64,000 nt of DNA from Achromobacter xylosoxidans (GTDB taxonomy: Bacteria; Pseudomonadota; Gammaproteobacteria; Burkholderiales; Burkholderiaceae_B), in assembly GCF_002192695.1 (NCBI RefSeq), contig NZ_MTLG01000053.1, positions 186,001 to 250,000 of the forward strand, in the 5' to 3' direction. Below are positions 37,734-48,453 of this stretch, one piece after another. The position numbers and the translations under genes are program-made. The notes under the pieces were generated by a model. The model was given only the letters and a program-made list of their open reading frames with translations. It had not been told where the DNA came from and ran no database searches. Each line of letters starts with the position of its first letter. Within the stretch, counting starts at the first letter, position 1.

Positions 37734-37766
37734 AAAAGCCCAGTCGGCGGATACGCCGGCTGGGCT
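37734..37766 (-). terminator. intrinsic terminator of acdS
   Basis: On the minus strand AGCCCAG-CCGGCG pairs with CGCCG-A-CTGGGCT (37766-37737, one G·U pair, 4-base loop), followed by TTTT (37737-37734). It lies about 70 bases past the acdS stop. Confidence 0.8.
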
Positions 37767-37832
37767 GCGCTTCCTGCGCTCATCATGGGCGCTGGCGGCC
37801 AGGACTGGCAAGCCCTGGGCCTGGCCGGCCTT

Positions 37833-38894
37833 TCAGCGCAGGTCGCCGCAAGGCCAGCCGAAGGCGCCGTAGGCGCCCTTATCCGTTGCGGTAGAGAAAG
37901 CTGTAGGCGTTGATCGCCGGCACCCCCCCAGGTGCGCATACAGAACCCGCGAACCTGCCGGAATCTCGCCGCGGCGGATGATGTCCATCATGCCCTGCAT
38001 GGATTTTCCTTCGTAGACCGGGTCGGTCATCATGCCCTCGAGCCGGGCGCAAACACGGATGGCCTCGTTGGTTTCGGCCGACGGCAGGCCGTAGGCCGGG
38101 TAGGCATAGCGGGTGTCCAGCACCACGTCGCGCTCCTCGATGGCGGTCCCGAGTCCGACCATGTCGGCCGTGCGCCGCGCGATGCGTAGGATCTGCGCCC
38201 GGGTCTGCTCCGGCGTGCCCGAGGCGTCGATGCCGATGACGCGGTCCGCGCGGCCATCCGCCGCAAAGCCCACCACCATGCCGGCCTGCGTGCTGCCCGT
38301 GACCGCGCATACCACGATGTAGTCGAACTTGAAGCCCAGCTCGGCTTCCTGGCGCCGCACTTCCTCGGCGAAGCCGACGTAGCCCAGGCCGCCAAGCTCG
38401 TGGTCGGACGCGCCGGCCGGAATCGCGTAGGGCTTGCCGCCGCGCTTGCGGACGTCTTCCAGTGCCTCTTCCCAACTGCGGCGAAAGCCGATGTCGAACC
38501 CCTGGTCCACCAGGCGCACGTCGGCGCCCATCAGGCGGCTCATCATGATGTTGCCGACGCGGTCGTAAACCGCGTCCGAATAGTCCACCCAGTTTTCCTG
38601 CACCAGCACGCAGGCCAGTCCCAGCTTGGCGGCCACGGCGGCCACCATGCGGGTGTGGTTGGACTGGATGCCGCCGATGGTGACCAACGTGTCGCAACCC
38701 TGTTCCAGCGCCTGCGGGATCAGGTACTCCAGCTTGCGCAGCTTGTTGCCGCCGAACGCCAGGCCGCTGTTGCAGTCTTCGCGCTTGGCGTAGATCTCGA
38801 CCTTGCCGCCCAGGTGCGCGGACAGGCGCTCGAGCTTTTCGATGGGGGTGTCGCCGAAGGTCAGGCGGTGGCGCGGAAATCGTTGCAGATCCAT
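37833..38894 (-). CDS. acdS: 1-aminocyclopropane-1-carboxylate deaminase, frameshifted near C-terminus
   Basis: AcdS cleaves ACC, the plant ethylene precursor, to 2-oxobutyrate and ammonia with PLP. The PLP Lys51 (GGNKLRK), Ser78, Tyr294, Glu295 (DPVYEGKS) and Leu322 (YAHLGG) match true ACC deaminase, so D-cysteine desulfhydrase is unlikely. Up to Gly324 the protein is normal. Then a run of seven G (37929-37923) shifts the frame: the written frame adds 29 unrelated residues and ends at 37833, whereas one more G gives [14 protein letters not shown], ending at 37879 with exactly 338 residues, the family length. AGGAG lies 7 bases before the ATG at 38894. acdR is divergent upstream. This is a pseudogene, a slippage variant or a sequencing error. 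Confidence 0.88.
   Translation of the reverse strand: MDLQRFPRHRLTFGDTPIEKLERLSAHLGGKVEIYAKREDCNSGLAFGGNKLRKLEYLIPQALEQGCDTLVTIGGIQSNHTRMVAAVAAKLGLACVLVQENWVDYSDAVYDRVGNIMMSRLMGADVRLVDQGFDIGFRRSWEEALEDVRKRGGKPYAIPAGASDHELGGLGYVGFAEEVRRQEAELGFKFDYIVVCAVTGSTQAGMVVGFAADGRADRVIGIDASGTPEQTRAQILRIARRTADMVGLGTAIEERDVVLDTRYAYPAYGLPSAETNEAIRVCARLEGMMTDPVYEGKSMQGMMDIIRRGEIPAGSRVLYAHLGGCRRSTPTAFSTATDKGAYGAFGWPCGDLR
37923..37929 (-). other. 7-G homopolymer, frameshift site in acdS
   Basis: The plus strand reads C7. Eight would restore the reading frame into the normal acdS C-terminus. Homopolymers of this length are prone both to replication slippage and to base-calling error. Confidence 0.8.
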
Positions 38895-39005
38895 GTGAGT
38901 TCTCCTGTGCCGGCCGGGTGGCGCGGATGGAAAAATCATAGGAATTTCAAAGATTTATCGTCAATTGCGTATTTTTATTGTTTAAAAGGAAAATAATTAA
39001 ATAGG

Positions 39006-39046
39006 TTCAAGAAATTCTATTTAATATTTGAATATTGGATTCTTGA
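39006..39046. promoter_or_regulatory. acdS–acdR intergenic operator region
   Basis: The 180-base gap between divergent acdS and acdR is very A/T-rich. TCAAGAA (39007-39013) and TTCTTGA (39040-39046) flank a perfect AATATT-TG-AATATT (39023-39036), a nested arrangement suited to an Lrp-type octamer. Known AcdR systems bind here. Confidence 0.5.
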
Positions 39047-39075
39047 TCGAAATTTAATTTTCAGGGACGTATCAA

Positions 39076-39546
39076 ATGCCAGCCATTTCCAGCCTGGACC
39101 GCATCGATCGCAACATCCTGCGAGTCCTGCAGCAGGACGCCCAGATCACCAATCTGGAACTGAGCGCGCGCGTCCATCTCAGCCCGGCCGCCTGCCTGCG
39201 CCGCGTGGAAAAGCTCAAGAGCGAAGGCATCATCCGCAAGACCGTCGCCCTGCTCGAACCGGCGGAAGTGGACATGGGCACCCTGGTCATCGTGGGCGTG
39301 GTGCTCGACCGCTCCACGCCGGAGTCCTTCACGGATTTCGAAGCCGCGGCGCGCGGCATCAGCGGCTGTCTGGAATGCCACCTGGTTGCGGGCGAGTTCG
39401 ACTACTTCCTGATGCTGCGCATCCGCGACCTGGAGCGCTTCAACAAGCTGCATGCGGGCGAGATCATCAAGCTGCCCGGCGTACGCCAGATCCGCACGTT
39501 TTTCGTCCTGAAAGAGATCCTGTCGACCACCGAATTGCCCGTATGA
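39076..39546 (+). CDS. acdR: Lrp/AsnC-family regulator AcdR
   Basis: A helix-turn-helix domain (about residues 8-60; LDRIDRNILRVLQQDAQ, then LSARVHLSPAACLRRVEKL) is followed by an RAM/AsnC ligand domain (about 70-150; LVIVGVVLDRS, CHLVAGEFDYFLMLRIRDLE). At 156 residues it is of family length. Divergent placement beside acdS identifies it as the likely ACC-responsive regulator of that gene, by analogy with AcdR in other proteobacteria. A weak GGGACG precedes the ATG. It is intact even though acdS is frameshifted. Confidence 0.9.
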   Translation: MPAISSLDRIDRNILRVLQQDAQITNLELSARVHLSPAACLRRVEKLKSEGIIRKTVALLEPAEVDMGTLVIVGVVLDRSTPESFTDFEAAARGISGCLECHLVAGEFDYFLMLRIRDLERFNKLHAGEIIKLPGVRQIRTFFVLKEILSTTELPV

Positions 39547-39874
39547 ACGAGGCTAATGCGCAACACTGCCATTTCTGCCAGTGAAAATGATGCGGCGCGG
39601 CATTTTGGGTTGCCGGAAATTGAATGCGAGTAGACGGCGCAATGGAAGGGGTTGGCTGGACATTCCAATGCTGCATGACGGCATTCCGAATGCGCTTTTG
39701 CGTCACGCAAACGCAAGAAGACGTCCTTAAACTCAAAGGGCTATACTCTTATCCCATACGGCTTTTAAGGCTTGTACGCGCCTTCTGCCCCTGCTATCCG
39801 CTTAACGGGAAGCCCGTGTCGCGGAAGGTTTTCCTGCATCGTGTCGAGTGAAGCACTCGTAAAGGTGAAGCGAT
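39547..39874 (+). promoter_or_regulatory. 328-base leader region upstream of sucA
   Basis: No gene is seen here. A TATACT at 39742-39747 could be a -10 element. An imperfect repeat of TTTGCG/CGCAAA type lies at about 39694-39713. A short hairpin CGAGTG/CACTCG (39845-39850 with 39854-39859) sits just before the sucA ribosome site AAAGGTGAAG (39861-39870). Confidence 0.4.
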
Positions 39875-42742
39875 ATGTCTTCGGAAATAGAATCTCTATC
39901 CACGTCTTATCTCTTTGGGGGTAACGCCCCTTATGTTGAGGAGCTTTACGAAGCCTACCTCGACAATCCCGGTTCGGTACCTGACAACTGGCGCGAATAC
40001 TTCGACCAGCTGCAACACGCTCCCGCCACCGACGGCCAGGAATCCACCCGCGACCAGGCCCACGCTCCCATCGTCGAATCGTTCGCCCAGCGCGCCAAGG
40101 CCAATGCCTTCGTGCAACGCGCCGCCGAACCCGACCTGACCGTGGCCAGCAAGCAGGTTTCGGTGCAGTCGCTGATCGCGGCCTACCGCTCCCTGGGTTC
40201 GCGCTGGGCCGACCTGGATCCGCTCAAGCGCCAGGAACGTCCCCCGATCCCCGAACTCGATCCGGCCTTCTACGGCCTGACCGAAGCCGATCTGGACCAA
40301 ACCTACTCGGCCACCAACACCTACTTCACGACCGCCAGCACGATGACGCTGCGCGACATCCTGAAGGCGCTGCGCGACACCTACTGCCGCAGCATCGGTG
40401 CCGAATTCACGCACATCTCCGACCCCGCCGCCAAGCGCTGGATCCAGGAACGCCTGGAAACCACCCTGGGCGCGCCCACCTACTCGGTCGAAGAAAAGCG
40501 CCACATCCTGCAGCAGCTGACCGAGTCCGAAGGCCTCGAGCGCTTCCTGCACACCAAGTACGTCGGCCAGAAGCGCTTCTCGCTGGAAGGCGGCGAAAGC
40601 TTCATCGCCTCGATGGACGAAGTGGTGAACCACGCCGGTGAAAACGGCATCCAGGAAATCGTGGTCGGCATGGCCCACCGCGGCCGCCTGAACCTGCTCG
40701 TGAACATCATGGGCAAGATGCCCGGCGACCTGTTCGCCGAGTTCGAAGGCAAGCACGCCGAAGGCCTGACCGACGGCGACGTGAAGTACCACAACGGCTT
40801 CTCCAGCGACCTGTCCACCCGTGGCGGCCCGGTCCACCTGTCGCTCGCGTTCAACCCGTCCCACCTGGAAATCGTCAACCCCGTGGTCGAAGGCAGCGTG
40901 CGCGCTCGCCAGGAACGCCGCGGCGACGCCGAAGGCAAGCAAGTGCTGCCGGTGCTGGTGCACGGCGACGCGGCCTTCGCCGGCCAGGGCGTGGTCATGG
41001 AAACGCTGAACTTGGCGCAAACCCGCGGCTACGGCACGGGCGGCACGCTGCACATCGTCATCAACAACCAGATCGGCTTTACCACGTCCGACCCGCGCGA
41101 CTCGCGCTCGACGCTGTATTGCACCGACGTGGTCAAGATGATCGAAGCGCCGGTGTTCCACGTCAACGGCGACGATCCCGAAGCCGTGGTGTTCGTCACC
41201 AAGCTGGCGCTGGACTACCGCCTGCAGTTCCGCCACGACATCGTCGTGGACATCGTCTGCTTCCGCAAGCTGGGCCACAACGAGCAAGACACCCCGTCGC
41301 TGACGCAGCCCCTGATGTACAAGCGCATCGGCCACCACCCCGGCACGCGCAAACTGTATGCCGACAAGCTGACCACGCAAGGCGTGCTGGCCGAAGGCGA
41401 AGCCGATCAGCTCGTCAAGGACTACCGCCAGCTGATGGAAGACGGCCAGCGCACCATCGAGCCGGTGCTGACCGACTACAAGAGCAAGTACGCCATCGAC
41501 TGGTCGCCGTTCCTGGGCGCCAAGTGGACCGACCAGGCCGACACCGCCGTGCCGCTGGCCGAACTCAAGCGCATCGGCGAACGCATCACCGCCGTGCCGG
41601 AAGGCTTCACGGTGCACCCGCTGGTCGCCAAGCTGCTGAACGACCGCCGCACCATGGCCAAGGGCGAAATGAACCTGGACTGGGGCATGGGCGAACACCT
41701 CGCCTTCGCCACCCTGGTGTCCTCGGGCTACGCCATCCGCATCACCGGCCAGGACTCGGGCCGCGGCACGTTCACGCACCGCCACGCCGTGCTGCACGAC
41801 CAGAACCGCGAACGCTGGAACGACGGCACCTACATTCCGCTGCAGAATGTCTCGGAAGGCCAGGCTCCGTTCACCGTGATCGATTCCGTGCTGTCCGAAG
41901 AGGCGGTGCTGGCGTTTGAATACGGCTACTCCAGCGCCGAACCGAACACGCTGACCATCTGGGAAGGCCAGTTCGGCGACTTCGTCAACGGCGCCCAGGT
42001 CGTGATCGACCAGTTCATCAGCTCCGGCGAAGCCAAGTGGGGCCGCCAGTCGGGCCTGACCCTGATGCTGCCGCACGGTTACGAAGGCCAGGGTCCCGAG
42101 CACTCCTCGGGCCGCATCGAGCGCTTCCTGCAGCTGTGCGCCGACAACAACATGCAGGTGATCCAGCCGACCTCCGCGTCGCAGATCTTCCACGTGTTGC
42201 GCCGCCAGATGATCCGCCCGTTCCGCAAGCCGCTGGTGCTGTTCACGCCCAAGTCGCTGCTGCGCAACAAGGACGCCGGCTCCCCCCTGACCGATCTGGC
42301 GGGCGGCAGCTTCCGTCCGGTCATCGGCGAGGTCGACGAGGCCATCGACGCCAGCAAGGTCAAGCGCGTGCTGGCTTGCTCGGGCAAGGTCTACTACGAT
42401 CTGGTCAACGCCCGCCGCGAGCGTGGCGCCGACAACGTGGCGATCATCCGCGTCGAACAGCTGTATCCGTTCGCGCACAAGTCGTTCGAAACGGAACTGC
42501 GCAAGTACCCGAAGGCAACCGAAGTGATCTGGGTTCAGGACGAACCGCAGAACCAGGGCGCCTGGTTCTACGTTCAGCATCATGTGTACGAAAACATGGT
42601 CGAAGGCCAGAAGCTGGGCTACGCCGGCCGCGCCGCGTCGGCATCGCCGGCCGTGGGCTACCTGGCCAAGCACCAGGAGCAGCAGAAGGCCCTGATCGAA
42701 ACGGCCTTCGCGCCCAAGTTCAAGGTCATGTTGACGAAGTAA
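39875..42742 (+). CDS. sucA: 2-oxoglutarate dehydrogenase E1 component
   Basis: SucA is the thiamine-dependent E1 of the 2-oxoglutarate dehydrogenase complex, the TCA step from 2-oxoglutarate to succinyl-CoA. The N-terminal E2-binding motif (YVEELYEAYLDNPGSVP) is near residue 18. Then come GMAHRGRLNLLVN, the TPP-binding GDAAFAGQGVVMETLNL and HIVINNQIGFTT, and in the C-terminal half PHGYEGQGPEHSSGRIERF. The 955 residues are normal. It is first in sucA–sucB–lpd. Confidence 0.97.
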   Translation: MSSEIESLSTSYLFGGNAPYVEELYEAYLDNPGSVPDNWREYFDQLQHAPATDGQESTRDQAHAPIVESFAQRAKANAFVQRAAEPDLTVASKQVSVQSLIAAYRSLGSRWADLDPLKRQERPPIPELDPAFYGLTEADLDQTYSATNTYFTTASTMTLRDILKALRDTYCRSIGAEFTHISDPAAKRWIQERLETTLGAPTYSVEEKRHILQQLTESEGLERFLHTKYVGQKRFSLEGGESFIASMDEVVNHAGENGIQEIVVGMAHRGRLNLLVNIMGKMPGDLFAEFEGKHAEGLTDGDVKYHNGFSSDLSTRGGPVHLSLAFNPSHLEIVNPVVEGSVRARQERRGDAEGKQVLPVLVHGDAAFAGQGVVMETLNLAQTRGYGTGGTLHIVINNQIGFTTSDPRDSRSTLYCTDVVKMIEAPVFHVNGDDPEAVVFVTKLALDYRLQFRHDIVVDIVCFRKLGHNEQDTPSLTQPLMYKRIGHHPGTRKLYADKLTTQGVLAEGEADQLVKDYRQLMEDGQRTIEPVLTDYKSKYAIDWSPFLGAKWTDQADTAVPLAELKRIGERITAVPEGFTVHPLVAKLLNDRRTMAKGEMNLDWGMGEHLAFATLVSSGYAIRITGQDSGRGTFTHRHAVLHDQNRERWNDGTYIPLQNVSEGQAPFTVIDSVLSEEAVLAFEYGYSSAEPNTLTIWEGQFGDFVNGAQVVIDQFISSGEAKWGRQSGLTLMLPHGYEGQGPEHSSGRIERFLQLCADNNMQVIQPTSASQIFHVLRRQMIRPFRKPLVLFTPKSLLRNKDAGSPLTDLAGGSFRPVIGEVDEAIDASKVKRVLACSGKVYYDLVNARRERGADNVAIIRVEQLYPFAHKSFETELRKYPKATEVIWVQDEPQNQGAWFYVQHHVYENMVEGQKLGYAGRAASASPAVGYLAKHQEQQKALIETAFAPKFKVMLTK

Positions 42743-42843
42743 CACTCGCTTGATGCACGCGCCGCGCGCGCAGGTTTCTGGAATTCCGATTCGAGGCTTG
42801 CCGCGCAGCGCGACCAGAACACAAACTTTACGGAACAAACAAA

Positions 42844-44070
42844 ATGGCTATTACCGACGTCGTCGTCCCCCAACTCTCCGAATCCGTCTCCGAAGCGACG
42901 CTGCTGACCTGGAAGAAGCAGCCGGGCGCTGCCGTTGAAGCGGACGAAATCCTGATCGAAGTCGAAACCGACAAGGTCGTGCTGGAAGTGCCGGCTCCCG
43001 CCTCGGGCGTGCTGGCCGAAATCGTCAAGGGCGACGGCAGCACCGTCACCTCCGGCGAAGTGCTGGCCCGCATCGACACCGCTGGCAAGGCCGCCGTCGC
43101 CGCCGCCGCGCCCGCCGCCGAAGCGCCCAAGGCCGCTGAACAAGCCGCTGCCGCTCCCGCCGCTCCCGCTTCGTCGGCTGCCGCCGGCGTGGCTTCGCCC
43201 GCCGCCTCCAAGATCCTGGCCGAAAAGGGCGTCGACGCCGCTTCCGTGGCCGGCACCGGCCGTGACGGCCGCGTGACCAAGGGCGACGCCCTGGCCGCCA
43301 GCGCACCCGCCAAGGCCGCTCCGGCCAAGGCCGCCGCGCCGGTCGCGCCCCCGACGCTGTCGCTGGACGGCCGTCCGGAACAGCGCGTGCCGATGAGCCG
43401 CCTGCGCGCCCGCATCGCCGAGCGCCTGCTGCAATCGCAGCAGGAAAACGCGATCCTGACCACGTTCAACGAAGTCAACATGCAGGCCGTCATCGACCTG
43501 CGCAGCAAGTACAAGGACAAGTTCGAGAAAGAGCACGGCATCAAGCTGGGCTTCATGTCGTTCTTCGTCAAGGCTGCCGTTGCCGCGCTGAAGAAGTACC
43601 CGCTGATCAACGCCTCGATCGACGGCAAGGACATCATCTACCACGGCTACTTCGACATCGGTATCGCTGTCGGCAGCCCGCGCGGCCTGGTTGTGCCGAT
43701 CCTGCGCAACGCTGACCAGCTGTCGATCGCCGACATCGAAAAGACCATCGCCGACTTCGGCCGCCGCGCCGCTGACGGCAAGCTGGGCATTGAAGAAATG
43801 ACCGGCGGCACGTTCTCGATCTCCAACGGCGGCGTGTTCGGCTCGATGCTGTCGACCCCGATCATCAACCCGCCGCAATCGGCCATCCTGGGCGTGCACG
43901 CCACCAAGGATCGCGCCGTGGTTGAAAACGGCCAGATCGTCATTCGCCCGATGAACTACCTGGCGCTGTCCTACGACCACCGCATCATCGACGGCCGCGA
44001 AGCCGTGCTGGGCCTGGTCGCCATGAAGGACGCCCTGGAAGATCCGCAGCGCCTGTTGCTGGACCTGTAA
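42844..44070 (+). CDS. sucB: dihydrolipoyl succinyltransferase (E2 of 2-oxoglutarate dehydrogenase)
   Basis: SucB transfers succinyl groups to CoA. One lipoyl domain (residues 1-78) has the lipoylated Lys in [11 protein letters not shown]. An Ala/Pro linker leads to the peripheral-subunit-binding domain (about 118-155; [20 protein letters not shown]), and after a second linker the catalytic domain ends with [13 protein letters not shown], which holds the active-site His and Asp. The length of 408 residues is typical. It follows sucA by 101 bases and precedes lpd. Confidence 0.97.
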   Translation: MAITDVVVPQLSESVSEATLLTWKKQPGAAVEADEILIEVETDKVVLEVPAPASGVLAEIVKGDGSTVTSGEVLARIDTAGKAAVAAAAPAAEAPKAAEQAAAAPAAPASSAAAGVASPAASKILAEKGVDAASVAGTGRDGRVTKGDALAASAPAKAAPAKAAAPVAPPTLSLDGRPEQRVPMSRLRARIAERLLQSQQENAILTTFNEVNMQAVIDLRSKYKDKFEKEHGIKLGFMSFFVKAAVAALKKYPLINASIDGKDIIYHGYFDIGIAVGSPRGLVVPILRNADQLSIADIEKTIADFGRRAADGKLGIEEMTGGTFSISNGGVFGSMLSTPIINPPQSAILGVHATKDRAVVENGQIVIRPMNYLALSYDHRIIDGREAVLGLVAMKDALEDPQRLLLDL

Positions 44071-44122
44071 TCTCGACGCCCCGGCCCGGCGCCCAAGCGA
44101 CCCCTGGGTCTTGCGGCGCCCC

Positions 44123-44141
44123 GGCCGGCTTCGTGCCGGCC
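44123..44141 (+). other. intercistronic hairpin between sucB and lpd
   Basis: GGCCGGC (44123-44129) pairs with GCCGGCC (44135-44141) around TTCGT in the 117-base, very G/C-rich gap. There is no U tract, so it is more likely an mRNA-stability element than a terminator. Confidence 0.35.
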
Positions 44142-44187
44142 CGCAGGGCGGGGCGTGCTCCACTCAATACCTCATCGCGAGAACACT

Positions 44188-45615
<1,428 letters not shown>

Positions 45616-45640
45616 TACGCGCATAGCCGATGCAAGACGG

Positions 45641-45668
45641 GGGCGGGTTCACGGATCCGCCCTTTTTT
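45641..45668 (+). terminator. intrinsic terminator of the suc operon
   Basis: GGGCGG (45641-45646) pairs with CCGCCC (45657-45662), with partial pairing inside the loop, followed by six T residues (45663-45668). Confidence 0.85.
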
Positions 45669-45691
45669 CATTCTGCTTTACCTGCTCCCAC

Positions 45692-46783
45692 ATGAACGTC
45701 CGCGAATACTACGAACATGCCCTGGCCGAGCGCGGCTACAAGCCCGACGAAGCCCAGAAAAAGGCGATCGACCGGCTGCAGCGCTATTTCGACGAATGGG
45801 TCAAGTTCAAGTCGATGCGCTCGAACGCGCTGAAGAAGCTGCTGAACCGCCCTGACGTGCCGCGTGGCGTGTACCTGTGGGGCGGAGTGGGGCGGGGCAA
45901 GAGCTTCCTGATGGACGCCTTCTACGCCACCGTGCCCGTGGTGCGCAAGACGCGCCTGCATTTCCACGAGTTCATGCGCGGCGTGCACCGCGAACTCGAA
46001 GAAGTGAAGGGCATGCAGGATCCGCTGGACGAAGTCGCCAGGCGCGTGGCCAAGCGCTACCGCCTGATCTGCTTCGACGAGTTCCACGTATCCGACGTGG
46101 CCGACGCGATGATCCTGCACCGCCTGCTGTTCAAGCTGTTCGAGTACGGCACGTCCTTCGTGATGACGTCCAACTACGAACCCTCGACCCTGTATCCGGA
46201 CGGCCTGCATCGCGACCGCATCCTGCCCGCCATCCAGTTGATCCAGGCGCGCATGGACATCATGAACGTGGATGCCGGCGTGGACTACCGCCGCCGCTCG
46301 CTGGAACAGGTGCAGTGTTATCACACGCCGCTGGACGAGCATGCCCAGCAGGCGCTGCAAAAGGCGTTCGACAGCCTGGCCGATACGCCGCCCCAGGACC
46401 CGGTGCTGCATATCGAGCACCGCGAGATCCGCGCGCTGGCGCTGGGCGGGTCGGTGGTGTGGTTCGACTTCGCCACGCTTTGCGGCGGACCGCGTTCGCA
46501 GAACGATTATCTGGAATTGGCCAACCGCTTCCACGCGGTGATCCTGTCGGGCGTGCCCCGCATGGGACCGCGCCAGGCCTCCGAGGCGCGCCGCTTCACC
46601 TGGCTGATCGACGTGTTCTACGACCACCGCGTCAAGCTCATCATGTCCGCCGAGTGCCAGCCCGAGGAAATCTATACCGAGGGTGCGCTGGCCAATGAGT
46701 TCCACCGCACCGTCTCGCGCATCCTGGAAATGCAGTCGCGCGAGTACCTGGAGTCGGAACGCCGGCACACCGTGTCGTTGTAG
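45692..46783 (+). CDS. zapE: cell division ATPase ZapE (AFG1-like)
   Basis: This P-loop ATPase of the AFG1/ZapE family in E. coli associates with the Z-ring under stress. The Walker A motif GGVGRGKSFLMDAFY (about residue 64), Walker B LICFDEFHVSD and the sensor-like VMTSNYEPSTLYPDGL are all present, and the C-terminal part has FTWLIDVFYDHRVKLIMSA. The length of 363 residues matches. It lies 76 bases beyond lpd, after a terminator, and so probably has its own promoter. Confidence 0.94.
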   Translation: MNVREYYEHALAERGYKPDEAQKKAIDRLQRYFDEWVKFKSMRSNALKKLLNRPDVPRGVYLWGGVGRGKSFLMDAFYATVPVVRKTRLHFHEFMRGVHRELEEVKGMQDPLDEVARRVAKRYRLICFDEFHVSDVADAMILHRLLFKLFEYGTSFVMTSNYEPSTLYPDGLHRDRILPAIQLIQARMDIMNVDAGVDYRRRSLEQVQCYHTPLDEHAQQALQKAFDSLADTPPQDPVLHIEHREIRALALGGSVVWFDFATLCGGPRSQNDYLELANRFHAVILSGVPRMGPRQASEARRFTWLIDVFYDHRVKLIMSAECQPEEIYTEGALANEFHRTVSRILEMQSREYLESERRHTVSL

Positions 46784-46830
46784 TCGCGCCGCATCTGTCC
46801 GGATTTTCCGGGCAGATCACGGTTGAAATT

Positions 46831-46849
46831 GGTAATACAAGTCATTATC
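46831..46849. promoter_or_regulatory. Fur-box-like site upstream of fecI
   Basis: The 19 bases from GGTAAT to CATTATC match the classical Fur consensus at 14 of 19 positions. It is 45 bases before the fecI start codon, in an A/T-rich promoter region, as expected for iron repression of a FecI-type sigma gene. Confidence 0.6.
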
Positions 46850-46893
46850 AATTAAGATTTGGAGACTTCTGGTCCAGTACCGCAGTTTCCAAC

Positions 46894-47427
46894 GTGTCTT
46901 CCACCCTCTTGTCCGCATCGGCCGCGCGCACCGACGCTTCCGCCGCGCCCGTCGATGGCCTGTACCGCGATCACCGCCCCTGGCTATTCGGTTGGCTGCG
47001 CCGCAGGCTGGGCTGCGAGCATCGCGCCGAAGACCTGGCGCAGGACGTGTTCCTGCGGGTGATCCAGGGCCGCAAGGCGGTACGCGCCGGCGAAGCCCGC
47101 GCGCTGCTGACCACCATCGCCCGCGGGCTGGTGGTGGATCACCAGCGGCATGCGGCGCTGGAGCGCGCGTATCTCGCCTATCTGGCCGCCATCCCCGAAG
47201 CCTATGCGCCGTCCCCCGAAGAACAGGCCGGGCAACTGCAATCGCTGGCGCGGCTGGACCGCCTGCTGGACGGATTGCCGCCCAAGGCTCGTTCCGCGTT
47301 CCTGCTGTCGCAGCTCGACGGGCTGACCTATCCCGAGATCGCCCAGCGGCTCGGGGTTTCCTTGAGTTCGGTGCAGCAGTACATGGTGCGCGCCATGACT
47401 GCATGCTATGCGGCGTTTGATGACTAG
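46894..47427 (+). CDS. FecI-type ECF sigma factor
   Basis: This 177-residue iron-starvation sigma factor has sigma region 2 at about residues 24-90 (DHRPWLFGWLRRRLGCEHRAEDLAQD, shown only as the opening of that region) and region 4 at about 115-170 (LDGLPPKARSAFLLSQLDGL, then YPEIAQRLGVSLSSVQQYM). It would direct RNA polymerase to the receptor gene downstream once freed or activated by the FecR partner. The start is a GTG at 46894; no strong ribosome site is seen. It overlaps the fecR gene, so both are made together. A Fur-box-like sequence lies upstream. Confidence 0.9.
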   Translation: MSSTLLSASAARTDASAAPVDGLYRDHRPWLFGWLRRRLGCEHRAEDLAQDVFLRVIQGRKAVRAGEARALLTTIARGLVVDHQRHAALERAYLAYLAAIPEAYAPSPEEQAGQLQSLARLDRLLDGLPPKARSAFLLSQLDGLTYPEIAQRLGVSLSSVQQYMVRAMTACYAAFDD

Positions 47428-48364
47428 CGCCGCGGATCCGGTGGCGGAGCAGGCGATCGGCTGGTGGGTGCGGCTGCAATCCGGCCTGGCCGGCGTGGCG
47501 GAACGCCAGTCCTGTGAGGCATGGCTGGCGCAGGATCCCGCGCACCGTCAGGCCTGGGACCGCTTGCAGCGCATCAGCCAGGACGCGCGCCGCGTGCCGG
47601 CGGCGCTGGCGCATTCCGCGTTGTCAGCACCACGGTCGGCTGGCCGCCGCACGGTATTGCGCGGGTTGCTGGCCATCGGCGGCACGGCCTTTACCGGCTG
47701 GGCCGCATACCGCCACACGCCGTGGCAACGGCTGGCCGCGGACCTCAGCACCGGCGTCGGCGAGCGGCTGGCGGTGGCGGTGGCCGATGGGCTGCACATC
47801 ACCTTGAACAGCGACAGCGCGGTGCGCCTGCACTTGCAGGGCGATGCGCGCGGCTTGGATCTGCTGCGCGGCGAAGTGCTGGTACGGACCGAAATGCGGC
47901 CCGACACGGCGGCGCTGCGCGTGGACACGGGGCATGGCGAGCTGCGCGCCGAACGGGCGCGCTTCGACCTGCGCCGTACCGCCGAAGGCGCGCGCGTGGG
48001 CGTGTACGAAGGCAGCGTGGTGTTGCTGCGCGCCGGCGTGGCCACGCATGCCGAAGCCGGTGAACGCCTGCAATTCTCCGAGCGCGGAGAGGTTGGCCGC
48101 CACGCCTCCGACCCTGACAGGCTGGCCTGGACCGATGGGCTGGTGGTGGCCAAGGACTGGCGCCTGGACTACTTCGCGCAATACCTGGCGCGCCAGCGCC
48201 TGGGCATGATCCGGGTGGATCCGGCGGTGGCCGGCCTGCGGCTGTCGGGCGTCTTCCCGCTGGACGACGCCGAGCGCGCGCTCAAGGCCCTGGAGCCAGC
48301 CTTGCCCATACAAGTGTTGCGGCATACGCGGTACTGGCTGCACGTCGGGCCGCGCGAGGCTTGA
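47408..48364 (+). CDS. FecR-type transmembrane sigma regulator
   Basis: FecR proteins relay the siderophore signal from the outer-membrane receptor to FecI. The cytoplasmic N-terminus has the DUF4880 pattern WWVRLQSG…CEAWLAQDPAHRQAWDRL (about residues 20-55). One membrane helix lies near 84-102 (LRGLLAIGGTAFTGWAAY), then the periplasmic FecR domain (GERLAVAVADGLHITLNSDSA; LRGEVLVRTE) and a C-terminal STN-like part. The start is 47408, or 47420 (MTSAADP), which overlaps the fecI stop by 8 bases. Length 318. Receptor gene follows 89 bases on. Confidence 0.9.
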   Translation: MRRLMTSAADPVAEQAIGWWVRLQSGLAGVAERQSCEAWLAQDPAHRQAWDRLQRISQDARRVPAALAHSALSAPRSAGRRTVLRGLLAIGGTAFTGWAAYRHTPWQRLAADLSTGVGERLAVAVADGLHITLNSDSAVRLHLQGDARGLDLLRGEVLVRTEMRPDTAALRVDTGHGELRAERARFDLRRTAEGARVGVYEGSVVLLRAGVATHAEAGERLQFSERGEVGRHASDPDRLAWTDGLVVAKDWRLDYFAQYLARQRLGMIRVDPAVAGLRLSGVFPLDDAERALKALEPALPIQVLRHTRYWLHVGPREA

Positions 48365-48453
48365 GCGTTACAAATTTTTTTTGCCTGAGGCTTGCAGGTT
48401 TTCCGATCCCGTACGGAAGGCAGGGATAGATACCACCGTACAGGGAGAGTTTT

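Noticed and set aside
37879-38894. D-cysteine desulfhydrase as the identity of the acdS gene
   Set aside because: Residues 295 (Glu) and 322 (Leu) are those of true ACC deaminase, and acdR is adjacent.
39547-39874. Small open frames in the sucA leader
   Set aside because: No ribosome sites or recognisable products; the stretch looks like a promoter/leader region.
39896-42838. 980-codon open frame antisense to sucA
   Set aside because: Same artefact: it lies opposite a fully recognised gene and its composition is that of a reverse-complement shadow.
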